Shown: positions 1-8,628, counted from the stretch's first letter. The stretch is 10,512 nt of DNA from Ignavibacteria bacterium (GCA_005877655.1 VBOC01000026.1:1-10512), one strand, 5' to 3'. Notes: a model not told the origin generated them from the sequence alone. Numbers and translations: made by a program.

Positions 1-1
1 T

Positions 2-3000
2 GCTGTCACGGACCTCTTGATCAAAGGCGTTTCTGCCGGCGTCACATTCAACCTCCTCAGCGGCACCTACAATGAGCAGGTGACACTGTTTGCTCCTCCG
101 GGCGCCAGCGCCACAAACACCATCACATTCCAGTCCCAATCGGGCAATTCGGGGGATGTGAACCTGCACTATGTCGCCGGCGGTCCCAGTGACAACTATG
201 TCGTGCTGCTTGATGGCGCCGATTACATCCGTTTCCAGAACATGACAATCACCAGTAACACCACTGGCGGGGCCCCGTACTCGCGGATATTCGACCTGGT
301 CGGAGGGGTGGAAGATTTTCGGCTGATGAATAGTGTCCTGAATGGAACGGTGAACGGCACGTCCAATCAATCACAGGCCCTTGTCAATGCCGCGAGCTCG
401 CTTTACACCAGCCGCATGTTCACCGGTAACACGTTCAACGGCGGATACGCGGCGATGTACCTCTTCGGCATCAGTACCACGGCCCTTTCCTCCGGCACGC
501 AGATTTCCGGCAATGCCTTCTCCAATCAGTATTATTCGGCGGTCTATCTCATCTTTCACGATGCGCCGAAGGTGAACGGAAACACAATCACCGGCGCGAG
601 TAGCTACCCCATCTATCTCCAGAACTGCTATAATGCGCTTCAGGTTCTCAAGAATAGGGTGACAGTGGGCGGCGGCTATGGAATTTATCTCTATGCCTGC
701 AATGGGGCGCTGGCGTCGCACGGCCTTGTCGCCAATAATTTCGTCGGAATCGGGGGAACGAGCACCGCTTACGGGATCACTCTGTATGGATCGAACAATC
801 AGGATGTCTATTACAACAGTGTTAATATTACCAGCACCTATACCTACACGCGCGCCTTCGACCTGGAAGGGGGAGGCAGCACGATCAACGTGGTGGATAA
901 TATCTTCGCAAACCCGGGAGGCGGCCACGCCTACTACGTGGGGAGTACGACGGCTATCGGAACGTCTGATTATAATGATCTCGCATACTGGACGGCCGAC
1001 CGCGCGAATCTGGCTGCCCTTAAGACAGCGAGCGGCAAGGACGCTCATTCGGTCTCGACAAGCCCCGGATTCGTTTCGACCGCGGACCTTCACAGGAATA
1101 CTTCCGCGCTGGACAGTCTTGCGACGGCACTGACAAGCAAGGTACCCGATGACATCGACGGGGAACTGCGGCATCCCCCAAAAACAGATATCGGCGCGGA
1201 TGAACGGTATGCACCGGCCGCGGTCCCAACGATCTCGGTCAACAATATAAGCCAGCCCGAGGGGAATAGCGGTACGACGAATGCGATTTTCACCGCTACG
1301 TTATCCGATACAACGAGTCAGACGGTGACCGTGCACTTTGCCACCGCCAACGGGACAGCCACGGCGGGAAGCGATTATACCGCAAAATCCGGCACGCTGA
1401 CCTTCCCTCCCGGAACGCTGACCCAGAAAGACACAATTCTGATCAGCGGTGACACGCTCAACGAACCGGATGAGACGTTTTTCCTGAACCTCTCCACTCC
1501 CACGAATGCAAGCTTGGCCGACAGCCAGGGAGTTTGCACGATCCTCAACGACGATTCGCAGCCGGGTATCGCGACTGCCGACGGTTCTGCGACGGCCGGA
1601 AGCGATTATATCTCCAAATCGGGAACGATCACTTTCCCGGCCGGGACGGTCACGAAGAATGACACGATATCGGTGAGCGGCGATTTGCTTAATGAACCGG
1701 ATGAAACGTTTTTCGTCAACCTCTCCTTGCCGACGAATGCGACGCTTGTCGACAGCCAGGCGCTTGGTACGATTCTTAACGATGATGCACGGCCGACTAT
1801 TGCAATTAACAATGTCAGCGTGCTCGAAGGAAACAGCGGGACGACGAATGCCATCTTCGTTGTCAGCCTCTCCGCTGCAAGCGGTCAAACTGTCAGCGTG
1901 AATTACTCGACAGCGGACGGATCTGCGACGGCGGGAAGCGATTATATCGCCAAATCCGGGACTCTCACATTCCCGCCCGGAACGACGACCAGAAACGATA
2001 CCGTCCTGATTTATGGGGACACCGTCGTTGAGCCGAACGAATCTCTTTTTGTCAATCTCCACAATCCGGCGAATGCGGTCTTCTCCGACAGCACCGGGAT
2101 TTGCACAATCATTAATGATGATTCCGTGACGAGTGCCGGTTCCATCCAGGGCATGAAGTGGCACGACCGGAACGGCAACGGCGTCAAGGACGTTTCGGAA
2201 GAAGCCCTTGCCGGATGGCAAATTTATGCCATCTCTTCGGCGCATGACACGCTCAAGACACTGACGGATACGGGCGGCAATTATTCGTTCACGAACGTCG
2301 CTCCCGACACGTACCGGGTGGAGGAAGCTCCGCAGGCGAATTGGATTCAGACAGGAGGCGAGCCCTATTACAGGGTCGCGGTGGGCAATCAGACGGTATC
2401 GAATGTAAACTTCGGGAATTTCGTCCCGGGCGCGATCGACGGCCAGAAGTTTGCCGATAAGAACAACAACGGCGTCAAAGATCCGAGCGAAAACGGATAT
2501 CTGTACTGGAATATCTGTCTCGTGCCTCAGCAGCACCCGCGGCAGTTCGATCTCGACCGTGTTGCCGTCACGATGTCGCTCGACTTCCCGGGCATCGGCA
2601 CGCAGCAGGTGAAATTCGACGGAATCTTCGTCGATTGCCGCGGCGATTATGTCCCTGCCGGAAACCTCATCCCGACCGAATTGATCGGCCTCACCCTTCA
2701 CTCGGTTCAGCCCATTCATCTTGCGGGAGACTTTCTGGACGTGCTGGTGTCGCTCAGGGTACCCCCCGCGGGCGCGCGCTCGTTCGGCCGGATATCCGGT
2801 AACGGCACTACGTTCCCGGCCGCGAGCTTCTTCGATCTCTTCACGGAGGTGGATTTCCGCAATTATTATACCCAGACTGTCTTCAAGCATACAAATCATG
2901 TCGCGCCTATTCATCTTAAAGGAAACGTCGCAGGCATTCCGCTGGGCACCGGGACATCGTACACCGGAGGCGGCGGAATCGTCCTGAACAATGTTTCGAC

Positions 3001-4636
3001 CGGAGACATTGTGGCGACCATTCAGAGCATCGCCGTCACCCTCGGCGATTCGATATCCGCGTCGAATCCTCTCTGCGTACTCTCGGACAACCGCGGGAGA
3101 TATTCGCTTGCGCCGCTGCTTCCGGGTACATACACCGTTCGGGAGGTGCCAAAGCCCGGATGGGTTCAGACAACCCCCAACCCCGGGAACTTCGCGATTA
3201 CGAGCGGCTCGCACGTCACAGGCGTGGATTTCGGAAATTACCCCAACTTCGGGTCGATCAGCGGGGTCAAGTTCAACGACGTCAACGGCAACTGCGTGCG
3301 CGATGTCGGGGAGAGCGGTCTTCCGGGATGGTTCGTCATCATCAAGCCGCTCGGCTGGTATGGTTACACCGATCGGAACGGCGCATACATGTTCAACAAC
3401 GTTCCCGCAGGCACCTACATGCTCGCCGAGGTGAACCAGCGGAACTGGCAGCAGACATGCCCGGCGGGCGGCGAGTACACGAATATTGTCGTAGCCGGCG
3501 GCGACTCCCTCACCGGGTATAATTTCGGAAACCGCATGATCCCCAACGTTCAGGATCTGAGCGTTGACCTCTCCGCGGGCACCGCCCGTCCCGGATTTAC
3601 CAAGCACTACTCGATTGCCTATTCTAACAAGGGATCGGTGGGTGTTACGGGAGTCGTGACATTTACGCTGCCCCCCGAGGTTGTGTACCAATCGAGCTCC
3701 CCGTCAGGGGTATTCGACGCGCCGACACACACAATTACCTGGAACGTCGGCTTACTCGCTCCGTTGGCGGGTGGGTCACTCGGCGTTACGGTCCAGATCC
3801 CTCCCACCACGCCGATCGGAACAAATCTCGCGGGCTCCGCGAAGATAGAGCCGATCATCGGCGACGCATATCAGGCAAATAACACCTCGAGCGAGACCCA
3901 GCGCGTTTCAGGCTCGTTCGATCCCAACGATAAGGCGGTTTCTCCGGAAGGGGCCGGCTCGGATCACGTCGTGCGCCCGACCGATACGCTCACCTACAAG
4001 GTAAGATTCCAGAATGTGGGGAACGATACGGCGTTCAATATCGTCGTGCTCGACACGCTGGACAGCAACCTCGATCCCAACACGCTCGCACTCGGGGCGG
4101 CCAGCCATCCGTACTCGTTCCAGATCATGAATGGGCGCGAGCTCGAGTGGACGTTCAGCGACATCAACCTCGTCGACAGCCTGCACAACGAATCCGAGAG
4201 CCATGGATACTTCTGGTACTCGATCCGCCCCGATTCGGGCGTGCCGATCGGAACGGTCGTGAAGAATTCCGCCTCGGTGTATTTTGATTTCAATGCGCCG
4301 GTGCGGACAAACACGTTGAGCAACCGCCTCGACACGGTGAGTTCCGGCGTGCACGACGGGGGCCCCCTCCCGAAGAGCTACACGCTGTACCAGAATTATC
4401 CCAATCCCTTCAATCCGAGCACAACGATCCGGTACGAGCTGCCGAGAGCCTCACACGTCAGGCTATCGATTTACGATGTGCTTGGGCGCGAAGTCAAAGT
4501 CCTCGTGGAGGCTCAAATCGGCCCAGGACAACATCAAGCGACCTTCAATGCGGGCAACCTATCGAGCGGGGTCTACTTCTATCGACTCGCTGCGGGAGCC
4601 TTTGTAGAAACAAAGAAATTCCTGCTCATGAGATGA
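2..4636 (+). CDS. Giant T9SS-sorted multi-domain surface/secreted protein (5' partial)
   Basis: The frame is open to the left edge, so the true start and signal peptide lie outside; the TTG at 17 is only the first in-window start-like codon. Numbering residues from that TTG: about 1-395 resemble a right-handed parallel beta-helix (many short N/G/S-rich strands, closing with the DIGADER motif common in such proteins). About 405-704 hold Calx-beta units with TAGSDY and EPDETF motifs; the middle one is truncated. About 708-1170 hold three SdrD-B/prealbumin-like units (GxxxGxKFxDxNxNGVxD, GTYxxxE, FGN), the second interrupted by about 186 residues. About 1176-1298 are DUF11-like. About 1299-1442 match the DUF7619 type (SFDPNDK, then NSASVYFDFNAPVRTNT). 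The last 90 residues are a type IX sorting domain (YPNPFNPST, YDVLGREV, SGVYFYRL). It is probably exported and anchored or released as an adhesin or matrix protein. No enzymatic motif was recognised. The sorting domain is the surest call; the exact job is unknown. Confidence 0.93.
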   Translation, partial: AVTDLLIKGVSAGVTFNLLSGTYNEQVTLFAPPGASATNTITFQSQSGNSGDVNLHYVAGGPSDNYVVLLDGADYIRFQNMTITSNTTGGAPYSRIFDLVGGVEDFRLMNSVLNGTVNGTSNQSQALVNAASSLYTSRMFTGNTFNGGYAAMYLFGISTTALSSGTQISGNAFSNQYYSAVYLIFHDAPKVNGNTITGASSYPIYLQNCYNALQVLKNRVTVGGGYGIYLYACNGALASHGLVANNFVGIGGTSTAYGITLYGSNNQDVYYNSVNITSTYTYTRAFDLEGGGSTINVVDNIFANPGGGHAYYVGSTTAIGTSDYNDLAYWTADRANLAALKTASGKDAHSVSTSPGFVSTADLHRNTSALDSLATALTSKVPDDIDGELRHPPKTDIGADERYAPAAVPTISVNNISQPEGNSGTTNAIFTATLSDTTSQTVTVHFATANGTATAGSDYTAKSGTLTFPPGTLTQKDTILISGDTLNEPDETFFLNLSTPTNASLADSQGVCTILNDDSQPGIATADGSATAGSDYISKSGTITFPAGTVTKNDTISVSGDLLNEPDETFFVNLSLPTNATLVDSQALGTILNDDARPTIAINNVSVLEGNSGTTNAIFVVSLSAASGQTVSVNYSTADGSATAGSDYIAKSGTLTFPPGTTTRNDTVLIYGDTVVEPNESLFVNLHNPANAVFSDSTGICTIINDDSVTSAGSIQGMKWHDRNGNGVKDVSEEALAGWQIYAISSAHDTLKTLTDTGGNYSFTNVAPDTYRVEEAPQANWIQTGGEPYYRVAVGNQTVSNVNFGNFVPGAIDGQKFADKNNNGVKDPSENGYLYWNICLVPQQHPRQFDLDRVAVTMSLDFPGIGTQQVKFDGIFVDCRGDYVPAGNLIPTELIGLTLHSVQPIHLAGDFLDVLVSLRVPPAGARSFGRISGNGTTFPAASFFDLFTEVDFRNYYTQTVFKHTNHVAPIHLKGNVAGIPLGTGTSYTGGGGIVLNNVSTGDIVATIQSIAVTLGDSISASNPLCVLSDNRGRYSLAPLLPGTYTVREVPKPGWVQTTPNPGNFAITSGSHVTGVDFGNYPNFGSISGVKFNDVNGNCVRDVGESGLPGWFVIIKPLGWYGYTDRNGAYMFNNVPAGTYMLAEVNQRNWQQTCPAGGEYTNIVVAGGDSLTGYNFGNRMIPNVQDLSVDLSAGTARPGFTKHYSIAYSNKGSVGVTGVVTFTLPPEVVYQSSSPSGVFDAPTHTITWNVGLLAPLAGGSLGVTVQIPPTTPIGTNLAGSAKIEPIIGDAYQANNTSSETQRVSGSFDPNDKAVSPEGAGSDHVVRPTDTLTYKVRFQNVGNDTAFNIVVLDTLDSNLDPNTLALGAASHPYSFQIMNGRELEWTFSDINLVDSLHNESESHGYFWYSIRPDSGVPIGTVVKNSASVYFDFNAPVRTNTLSNRLDTVSSGVHDGGPLPKSYTLYQNYPNPFNPSTTIRYELPRASHVRLSIYDVLGREVKVLVEAQIGPGQHQATFNAGNLSSGVYFYRLAAGAFVETKKFLLMR
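1229..2127 (+). repeat. Tandem Calx-beta repeat block inside the surface protein
   Basis: Three direct repeats encode Calx-beta modules, which in known families are calcium-binding beta-sandwiches. Unit 1 is about 1229-1570, unit 2 about 1571-1795 and unit 3 about 1796-2127. All carry TAGSDY, KSGTxTFPxGT, EPxExxFVNL-like and TIxNDD motifs, and the DNA is clearly alike (for example near 1580-1626 and 1916-1961). Unit 2 lacks the first roughly 40 residues present in the others, so the block holds two whole modules and one partial one, with the reading frame kept. Confidence 0.8.
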
Positions 4637-4821
4637 GCGTGAGGCGGGTCTGTGCCGGCCAAAGCGAATAATTATTTGCGCCGCCTCCCCGCGAGATCCG
4701 GAGATTACTCAGAAAACTGGAGAGGGTGAAGGCATCACGGGCATTTGCAAAACACATTGCAAAAGTAATGCCGGCAGGGAATCCTGCGTGGGCGGTGAGA
4801 GGGGTCTTTGTGTGGATTACG
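4637..4821. other. Convergent intergenic region with imperfect hairpins (possible terminators)
   Basis: This separates two genes that converge here (stops at 4636 and 4822). Three inverted repeats are visible. GAGGCGG at 4641-4647 pairs with CCGCCTC at 4681-4687 and encloses a near-perfect 16-nt palindrome at 4664-4679 (GCGAATAA/TTATTTGC, one G-T pair). GCATTTGCAA at 4741-4750 pairs with TTGCA at 4757-4761 and AATGC at 4767-4771, with a 5-nt bulge. GCAGG at 4774-4778 pairs with CCTGC at 4783-4787. None is followed by a clear T-run, so intrinsic termination is only a suggestion from position. Confidence 0.3.
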
Positions 4822-5487
4822 TCAGAGCAATCTCTCCTTCAGCGCCTTTGCCACGGCTTCGCTTCTGCTGTGGACATGAAGCTTTGTATAGATGTTTCTG
4901 AGGTGGGTATCAACGGTATGGAAACTGACCCCGAGGTCGTGTGCAATCTGCTTCTTCGGGTTCCCCTCGACAAGCCGGTGGAGAATCTCTTTTTCTGCGT
5001 TCGTGATTTCGTAGTTCCCCTTGGGCGCTCCCATGGCTGCGAACATATCCAACAGCTTGCGCGCAATCTGAGCGTTGATCGGGGCCCCTCCTTCGAGAAT
5101 GTCCGTCAGCGACCGGATGATCTCGTCGGGCGGCGCACTCTTGAGAAGATAACCCGAGGCGCCGGCGCAAATCGCCTGAAAGATCTTGTCGCTGTCATCA
5201 AAGACGGTCAGCATGATGACCTGAATGGAGGGTGCGATGGATTTTACCTGACGTATCCCTTCGATGCCGTCCAGCCCCGGCAGGCCGATGTCCATCAGGA
5301 GGATATCGGGCGCCGCCTCGGATGAGAGGCCTGCCAGCGCCTCCTCGCATGACGAGACTGCCAGGCTGCACGCCAACCCTGCGGTTTCATTGACGAGATC
5401 TCTAATGTTATTCCTGAACCGTTCGTTGTCCTCAACCAGCCAGACATAAACCGTGTGGTCCGCGGGGTAGGGGGGGTTCTCAGACAT
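4822..5487 (-). CDS. Two-component response regulator, NarL/LuxR family (REC + HTH)
   Basis: A cytoplasmic DNA-binding regulator switched by phosphorylation. From the ATG at 5487 it is 221 residues, the usual size for the family. The receiver domain (about 12-135) shows the acidic pair E19/D20 in LVEDN, phospho-acceptor D66 in LLMDIGLPG, T94 in IMLT and K116 in YLLK, so all key receiver residues are present. The C-terminal LuxR-type helix-turn-helix (about 158-221) reads ITNAEKEIL...KKQIAHDLGVSFHTVDTHLRNIYTKL, the normal recognition-helix pattern. An in-frame GTG at 5526 would add 13 residues, but it lies inside the dyad element and adds no known domain, so the ATG is preferred. The gene follows the sensor kinase on the same strand after a 69-nt gap, so that kinase is its likely partner. 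The family call is firm; its target genes are inferred from the shared upstream element. Confidence 0.95.
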   Translation of the reverse strand: MSENPPYPADHTVYVWLVEDNERFRNNIRDLVNETAGLACSLAVSSCEEALAGLSSEAAPDILLMDIGLPGLDGIEGIRQVKSIAPSIQVIMLTVFDDSDKIFQAICAGASGYLLKSAPPDEIIRSLTDILEGGAPINAQIARKLLDMFAAMGAPKGNYEITNAEKEILHRLVEGNPKKQIAHDLGVSFHTVDTHLRNIYTKLHVHSRSEAVAKALKERLL

Positions 5488-5493
5488 AAGCTC

Positions 5494-5537
5494 AATATAT
5501 CCGAACGGCCGGTCGCCCGCAATCACGCATTTGCGGG
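5494..5537 (-). promoter_or_regulatory. Candidate operator-promoter upstream of the response regulator
   Basis: On the minus strand, a perfect 7-bp dyad CCCGCAA (5537-5531), 8-nt spacer, TTGCGGG (5522-5516) is followed by TATATT at 5499-5494. The TTG inside the right arm (5522-5520) lies 20 nt before TATATT, which fits the Bacteroidota housekeeping promoter layout (-33 TTG, -7 TAnnTT). The first 19 nt of the dyad are identical to a site upstream of the GH8 gene with the same spacing to TATATT. The dyad could also form an RNA hairpin between the kinase and regulator genes in a shared transcript. Confidence 0.5.
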
Positions 5538-5556
5538 AATAGAGAATTTCCGCCCC

Positions 5557-8500
5557 TCATAGCCTCCCTGAAAACCTCACCGATGTTCCTTTACCCGGCT
5601 GCGACGTTATCTCGAACTCACCGCGGAGATTGCTTGCGCGGTTCTTTAAGCTGCCAAGACCGTTCCCGCGGCGAACGGCGCCGGCCGAAGACCGATCGAA
5701 TCCGCATCCATTATCGTGAATAACCGTTTCGAGCATCCCATCCTTGTGCTGAACCTGAATCTGCACCCTGGTCGCCGAGGCATGCTTCACAATGTTGGTG
5801 AGAATTTCCTTGAATGCGAGAAAAAAGTTCCTTTTGAAGTCGATCGTCACCTTCATGGAGTTCTCGTTCCTGGATGTTTCAAAGTCGTGTCCGATGTCGC
5901 CGAGCAGAGCCGAAGCCGTGTCCTTCATCCGGAGCAGCAGGTCGTCAAGAGTGTCGTTTCTGGGCTTGATGAACCAGACGATATCCTTCATGCCTTCGGA
6001 GGTGGTCACGGCCGTGTCATAAATCTCCGCGAGCTTGCCTTTCGTCGCCGCGCTCAATTCCGGAGCATGCTGGACGGCTCTGCTCACGATCGCAATCGCG
6101 CTGAGATTGCTGCCCACATCGTCGTGCAGGTCGTCGGCGATGCGAAGTCTCAGACGCTCGACTTCGAGGAGCCTTCTAAGCCGGTACCGGTATGCCGCGT
6201 AGATTGCTCCTCCGGCAAGCCCCGCGGCGATGATGCGAAACCACCAGCTCTGCCAGTAAGGGGGCGTGATGATGATCGTGACCGCCGTACCCGCCTCGTT
6301 CCACACGTTATCGCTGTTGCATCCTTTCACCTGAAACACGTAACTGCCGGGATTAACATTTGTGTAGCTTGCATAATTGCGCGTTCCGGCGTCAATCCAT
6401 TGCTTGTCCACCCCATCCATTCTATAGAAGAATCGGTTCCGCGTCGGATTGGCGTAATCGAGGGCGGCGAAGGAAAATGAAAGAAAGTTCTGATCATGGG
6501 CGAGCCTGATTTGCCCGGTGTTGATGAGATCAGTCGAAAAGTCTTTGCCCGAGACCGAGAAGGAGGTGATCACAATCTCCGGAGGACGGGAGGCCGTAAA
6601 TACGCTTTCGGGGGTGAACTCCGTGAAGCCGTCGAGCCCTCCGACGAAGAACGTACCGCGCGCACTCTCGTAGAACCCGGAGAGTAATTCGGTGAAGGGC
6701 ATCCCGTCGTCCTTGTCGTATCTCACGAAGGCCCCGGTCTTCGGGCTGAATCTCCCCAGTCCGATGCTTGTCGACAACCACAGGTCGCCCGCCCAATCGG
6801 GGGCGATTCCGAAAATGTGCGCTTCATAGAATTGATCGAGCGCGTGCCGGGTAAACGCTCCGGTTCCGGGGTCAAATGATACGAGCCCTGCACGCGTGCT
6901 GAGCCAGAGCAGGCCGTTGCGGTCCCGGGTAAAGGAATAGATCCAGTTCTCTGCGCTTCCGGAGGAGTCCCCCGGAGAAAGAAATCGGGTGAGCGTGCCC
7001 CCGGCGGCTATCCTGACGAGTCCTCGTCCGGCCGTTGCTACCCAGTGATTTGAGCCCTGGTCTTCGAGAATATCGTAAACTCGCTTGCCCCCGTCAGGGT
7101 GGGCGTCTGCGGGATTATCGAGATAGTTCTTGAACCGGTCCGGCGAACCTGGCTCGCGCTTCACCGGAGGCGGGGCCAGTTCAGACAACCCCCCATCTGT
7201 GCACACCCAGATCGAGCCCGAATGATCCTCATAGATTCGACCGATATGATCACCGGCCAGACTTGTCGAATCCCGGTCCCGGTGTCTGTCGATAGCTACC
7301 ACGTTCCGCTGTTTGTCGAGGATCGCGAGCCCGTTCGCGGTTCCCACCCATAGATTACCGCCAGGGTCTTCAATCACGGGCCCAACATCGTTGTTCGGCA
7401 GCGTGAAAGGGTTCGAGGGGTCATTCTGGAAATTCGCGACTCGCCGGTACGCCCCCCGAATGCGCCGGAGCCCATCCAATCCACCCCCCCATAATCCTGC
7501 CCAAAGCATTCCTTCCCGGTCTTCGCGCAACGAGAGCACGGCACCCCGCCCGAGTTGGAGTGAATCCCGAAAACGGATATGGTTGGCGAAAGGGTTCTTC
7601 GAGAGCAGCATCTTGTTGACACCGCTCCGCGTGCCGGTCCAAAGCAGAAGTTCCCGCGCGTTCGTTGCGACCGGGTCCGGATACAAGACTCCGATCGCAC
7701 CCAATGATCGTTCGACATCGCTCAACGTCGAAAATTGCTCGAAGGATCCATGCTGGCAGGCAAGAAGCCCGAGATCTGAAGCCCCGATCCACATTCTGTC
7801 TGTGGCATCTTTCGCTATGGCTACAACGGTGTGCTGAATATACGAATGAAGATCCAAGCGCCGGATGCGTCCCGTGGACTCCTCGAGGACGTCGAGACCG
7901 CCGTGGGATCCGACCCATATTTCCCCGCTGTCACTCTCACAGAGCGCGGTGATGTCATCCGACTGCAGGGAAGTGCGATCTGACGGGTCAGCGCGATATG
8001 AGGAGATACGTGAAGTCGTCACGTCGAGAACATTGAGTCCGGAGACCGTTCCAATCCACAAATCTCCCCGGCGATCGGTGAGAAGTGCCGTTATCGTGTT
8101 GTTGCTCAGCCCATCGCTCGTGGCGTAGCGCCGCAGCGCCCGGGTGATGCGGTTACAGCCGAACAGCCCCTGGGAGGCCGTGCCGATCCAGATTGTGCCC
8201 CTGCCGTCTTCGACGACGGCGTTAATCCGGTCCTCGGAGAATTGGGTGCCGGCGAGAAACGGCACAGATTGTTCCGTCCGGAGATCGAAAGTCAAGAGCC
8301 CTTTTCCGGTGGCCAGCAGGAGGGAACTCTCGGCCAACCTGATCATCGAAGTCACCAACCGATGCTGGGGGTCCGCGGGGGTTCCGGAAAGGAGGACCTG
8401 TATCCGGTAACCGTCGTACTTGCACAGACCGGTGGACGTTCCAAACCAGAGAAAGCCGCGCTCATCCCGGATGATAGCGTTGATCCTGCCGAAGTTCGGG

Positions 8501-8628
8501 GTGGCGATGTGCTCAAATCTGATCAGATACTTGTCGAGGGGCGGGAGCCGGGGTGGCTGCGTACGTGCGGGCTGCGAGAGGAGAAAAAGTGCGAAGATGG
8601 TATGAAGGAGCCCGGACCAAAAATGCAT
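5557..8628 (-). CDS. Sensor histidine kinase with periplasmic Reg_prop propellers and Y_Y_Y domain
   Basis: An inner-membrane sensor that should autophosphorylate and pass phosphate to the regulator encoded next to it. From the ATG at 8628 it is 1023 residues: a signal-like hydrophobic stretch (about 7-19); then 14 Reg_prop blades (about 45-675) carrying D/E-xxG-xLW-x-GT-xxGL motifs, two of them degenerate (near 104 and 661), which fits two seven-bladed propellers. A Y_Y_Y domain follows (about 682-792, FFYRMDGVDKQW, NPGSYVFQVK), then one transmembrane helix (about 795-813). HisKA_3 carries H835 in DDLHDDVGSNLS. HATPase_c shows N945 (NIVKHA), D972 in DNGCGFD and a GNGLGSL lid. Unlike hybrid (HTCS) relatives it has no receiver or AraC domain of its own; those roles fall to the separate regulator. 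An in-frame GTG at 8661 would add 11 residues; the ATG gives a more usual signal peptide. The ligand is unknown; related propeller sensors in Bacteroidota often bind oligosaccharides. Confidence 0.95.
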   Translation of the reverse strand: MHFWSGLLHTIFALFLLSQPARTQPPRLPPLDKYLIRFEHIATPNFGRINAIIRDERGFLWFGTSTGLCKYDGYRIQVLLSGTPADPQHRLVTSMIRLAESSLLLATGKGLLTFDLRTEQSVPFLAGTQFSEDRINAVVEDGRGTIWIGTASQGLFGCNRITRALRRYATSDGLSNNTITALLTDRRGDLWIGTVSGLNVLDVTTSRISSYRADPSDRTSLQSDDITALCESDSGEIWVGSHGGLDVLEESTGRIRRLDLHSYIQHTVVAIAKDATDRMWIGASDLGLLACQHGSFEQFSTLSDVERSLGAIGVLYPDPVATNARELLLWTGTRSGVNKMLLSKNPFANHIRFRDSLQLGRGAVLSLREDREGMLWAGLWGGGLDGLRRIRGAYRRVANFQNDPSNPFTLPNNDVGPVIEDPGGNLWVGTANGLAILDKQRNVVAIDRHRDRDSTSLAGDHIGRIYEDHSGSIWVCTDGGLSELAPPPVKREPGSPDRFKNYLDNPADAHPDGGKRVYDILEDQGSNHWVATAGRGLVRIAAGGTLTRFLSPGDSSGSAENWIYSFTRDRNGLLWLSTRAGLVSFDPGTGAFTRHALDQFYEAHIFGIAPDWAGDLWLSTSIGLGRFSPKTGAFVRYDKDDGMPFTELLSGFYESARGTFFVGGLDGFTEFTPESVFTASRPPEIVITSFSVSGKDFSTDLINTGQIRLAHDQNFLSFSFAALDYANPTRNRFFYRMDGVDKQWIDAGTRNYASYTNVNPGSYVFQVKGCNSDNVWNEAGTAVTIIITPPYWQSWWFRIIAAGLAGGAIYAAYRYRLRRLLEVERLRLRIADDLHDDVGSNLSAIAIVSRAVQHAPELSAATKGKLAEIYDTAVTTSEGMKDIVWFIKPRNDTLDDLLLRMKDTASALLGDIGHDFETSRNENSMKVTIDFKRNFFLAFKEILTNIVKHASATRVQIQVQHKDGMLETVIHDNGCGFDRSSAGAVRRGNGLGSLKNRASNLRGEFEITSQPGKGTSVRFSGRL

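Noticed and set aside
17..19. TTG at 17 as the true start of the surface protein
   Set aside because: The frame stays open to base 2, no signal peptide follows the TTG, and the sequence is already in beta-helix-like strands, so the start is outside the window.
1301..3691. Very long minus-strand open frame (796 codons) opposite the surface protein
   Set aside because: Its protein is Arg/Val/Ile-rich without any domain, while the plus-strand frame has a continuous run of known modules. It is a by-product of GC-rich codon use.
4732..4748. Possible third copy of the shared 19-mer, GCATCACGGGCATTTGC against GCAATCACGCATTTGC
   Set aside because: It needs a 1-base deletion and a 2-base insertion, the dyad arms are broken, no TATATT follows at the right distance, and no minus-strand gene in the window lies downstream.
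5716..6480. Plus-strand frame opposite the kinase catalytic domains
   Set aside because: The minus strand here encodes clear HisKA_3, HATPase and Y_Y_Y motifs; the plus-strand product shows none.
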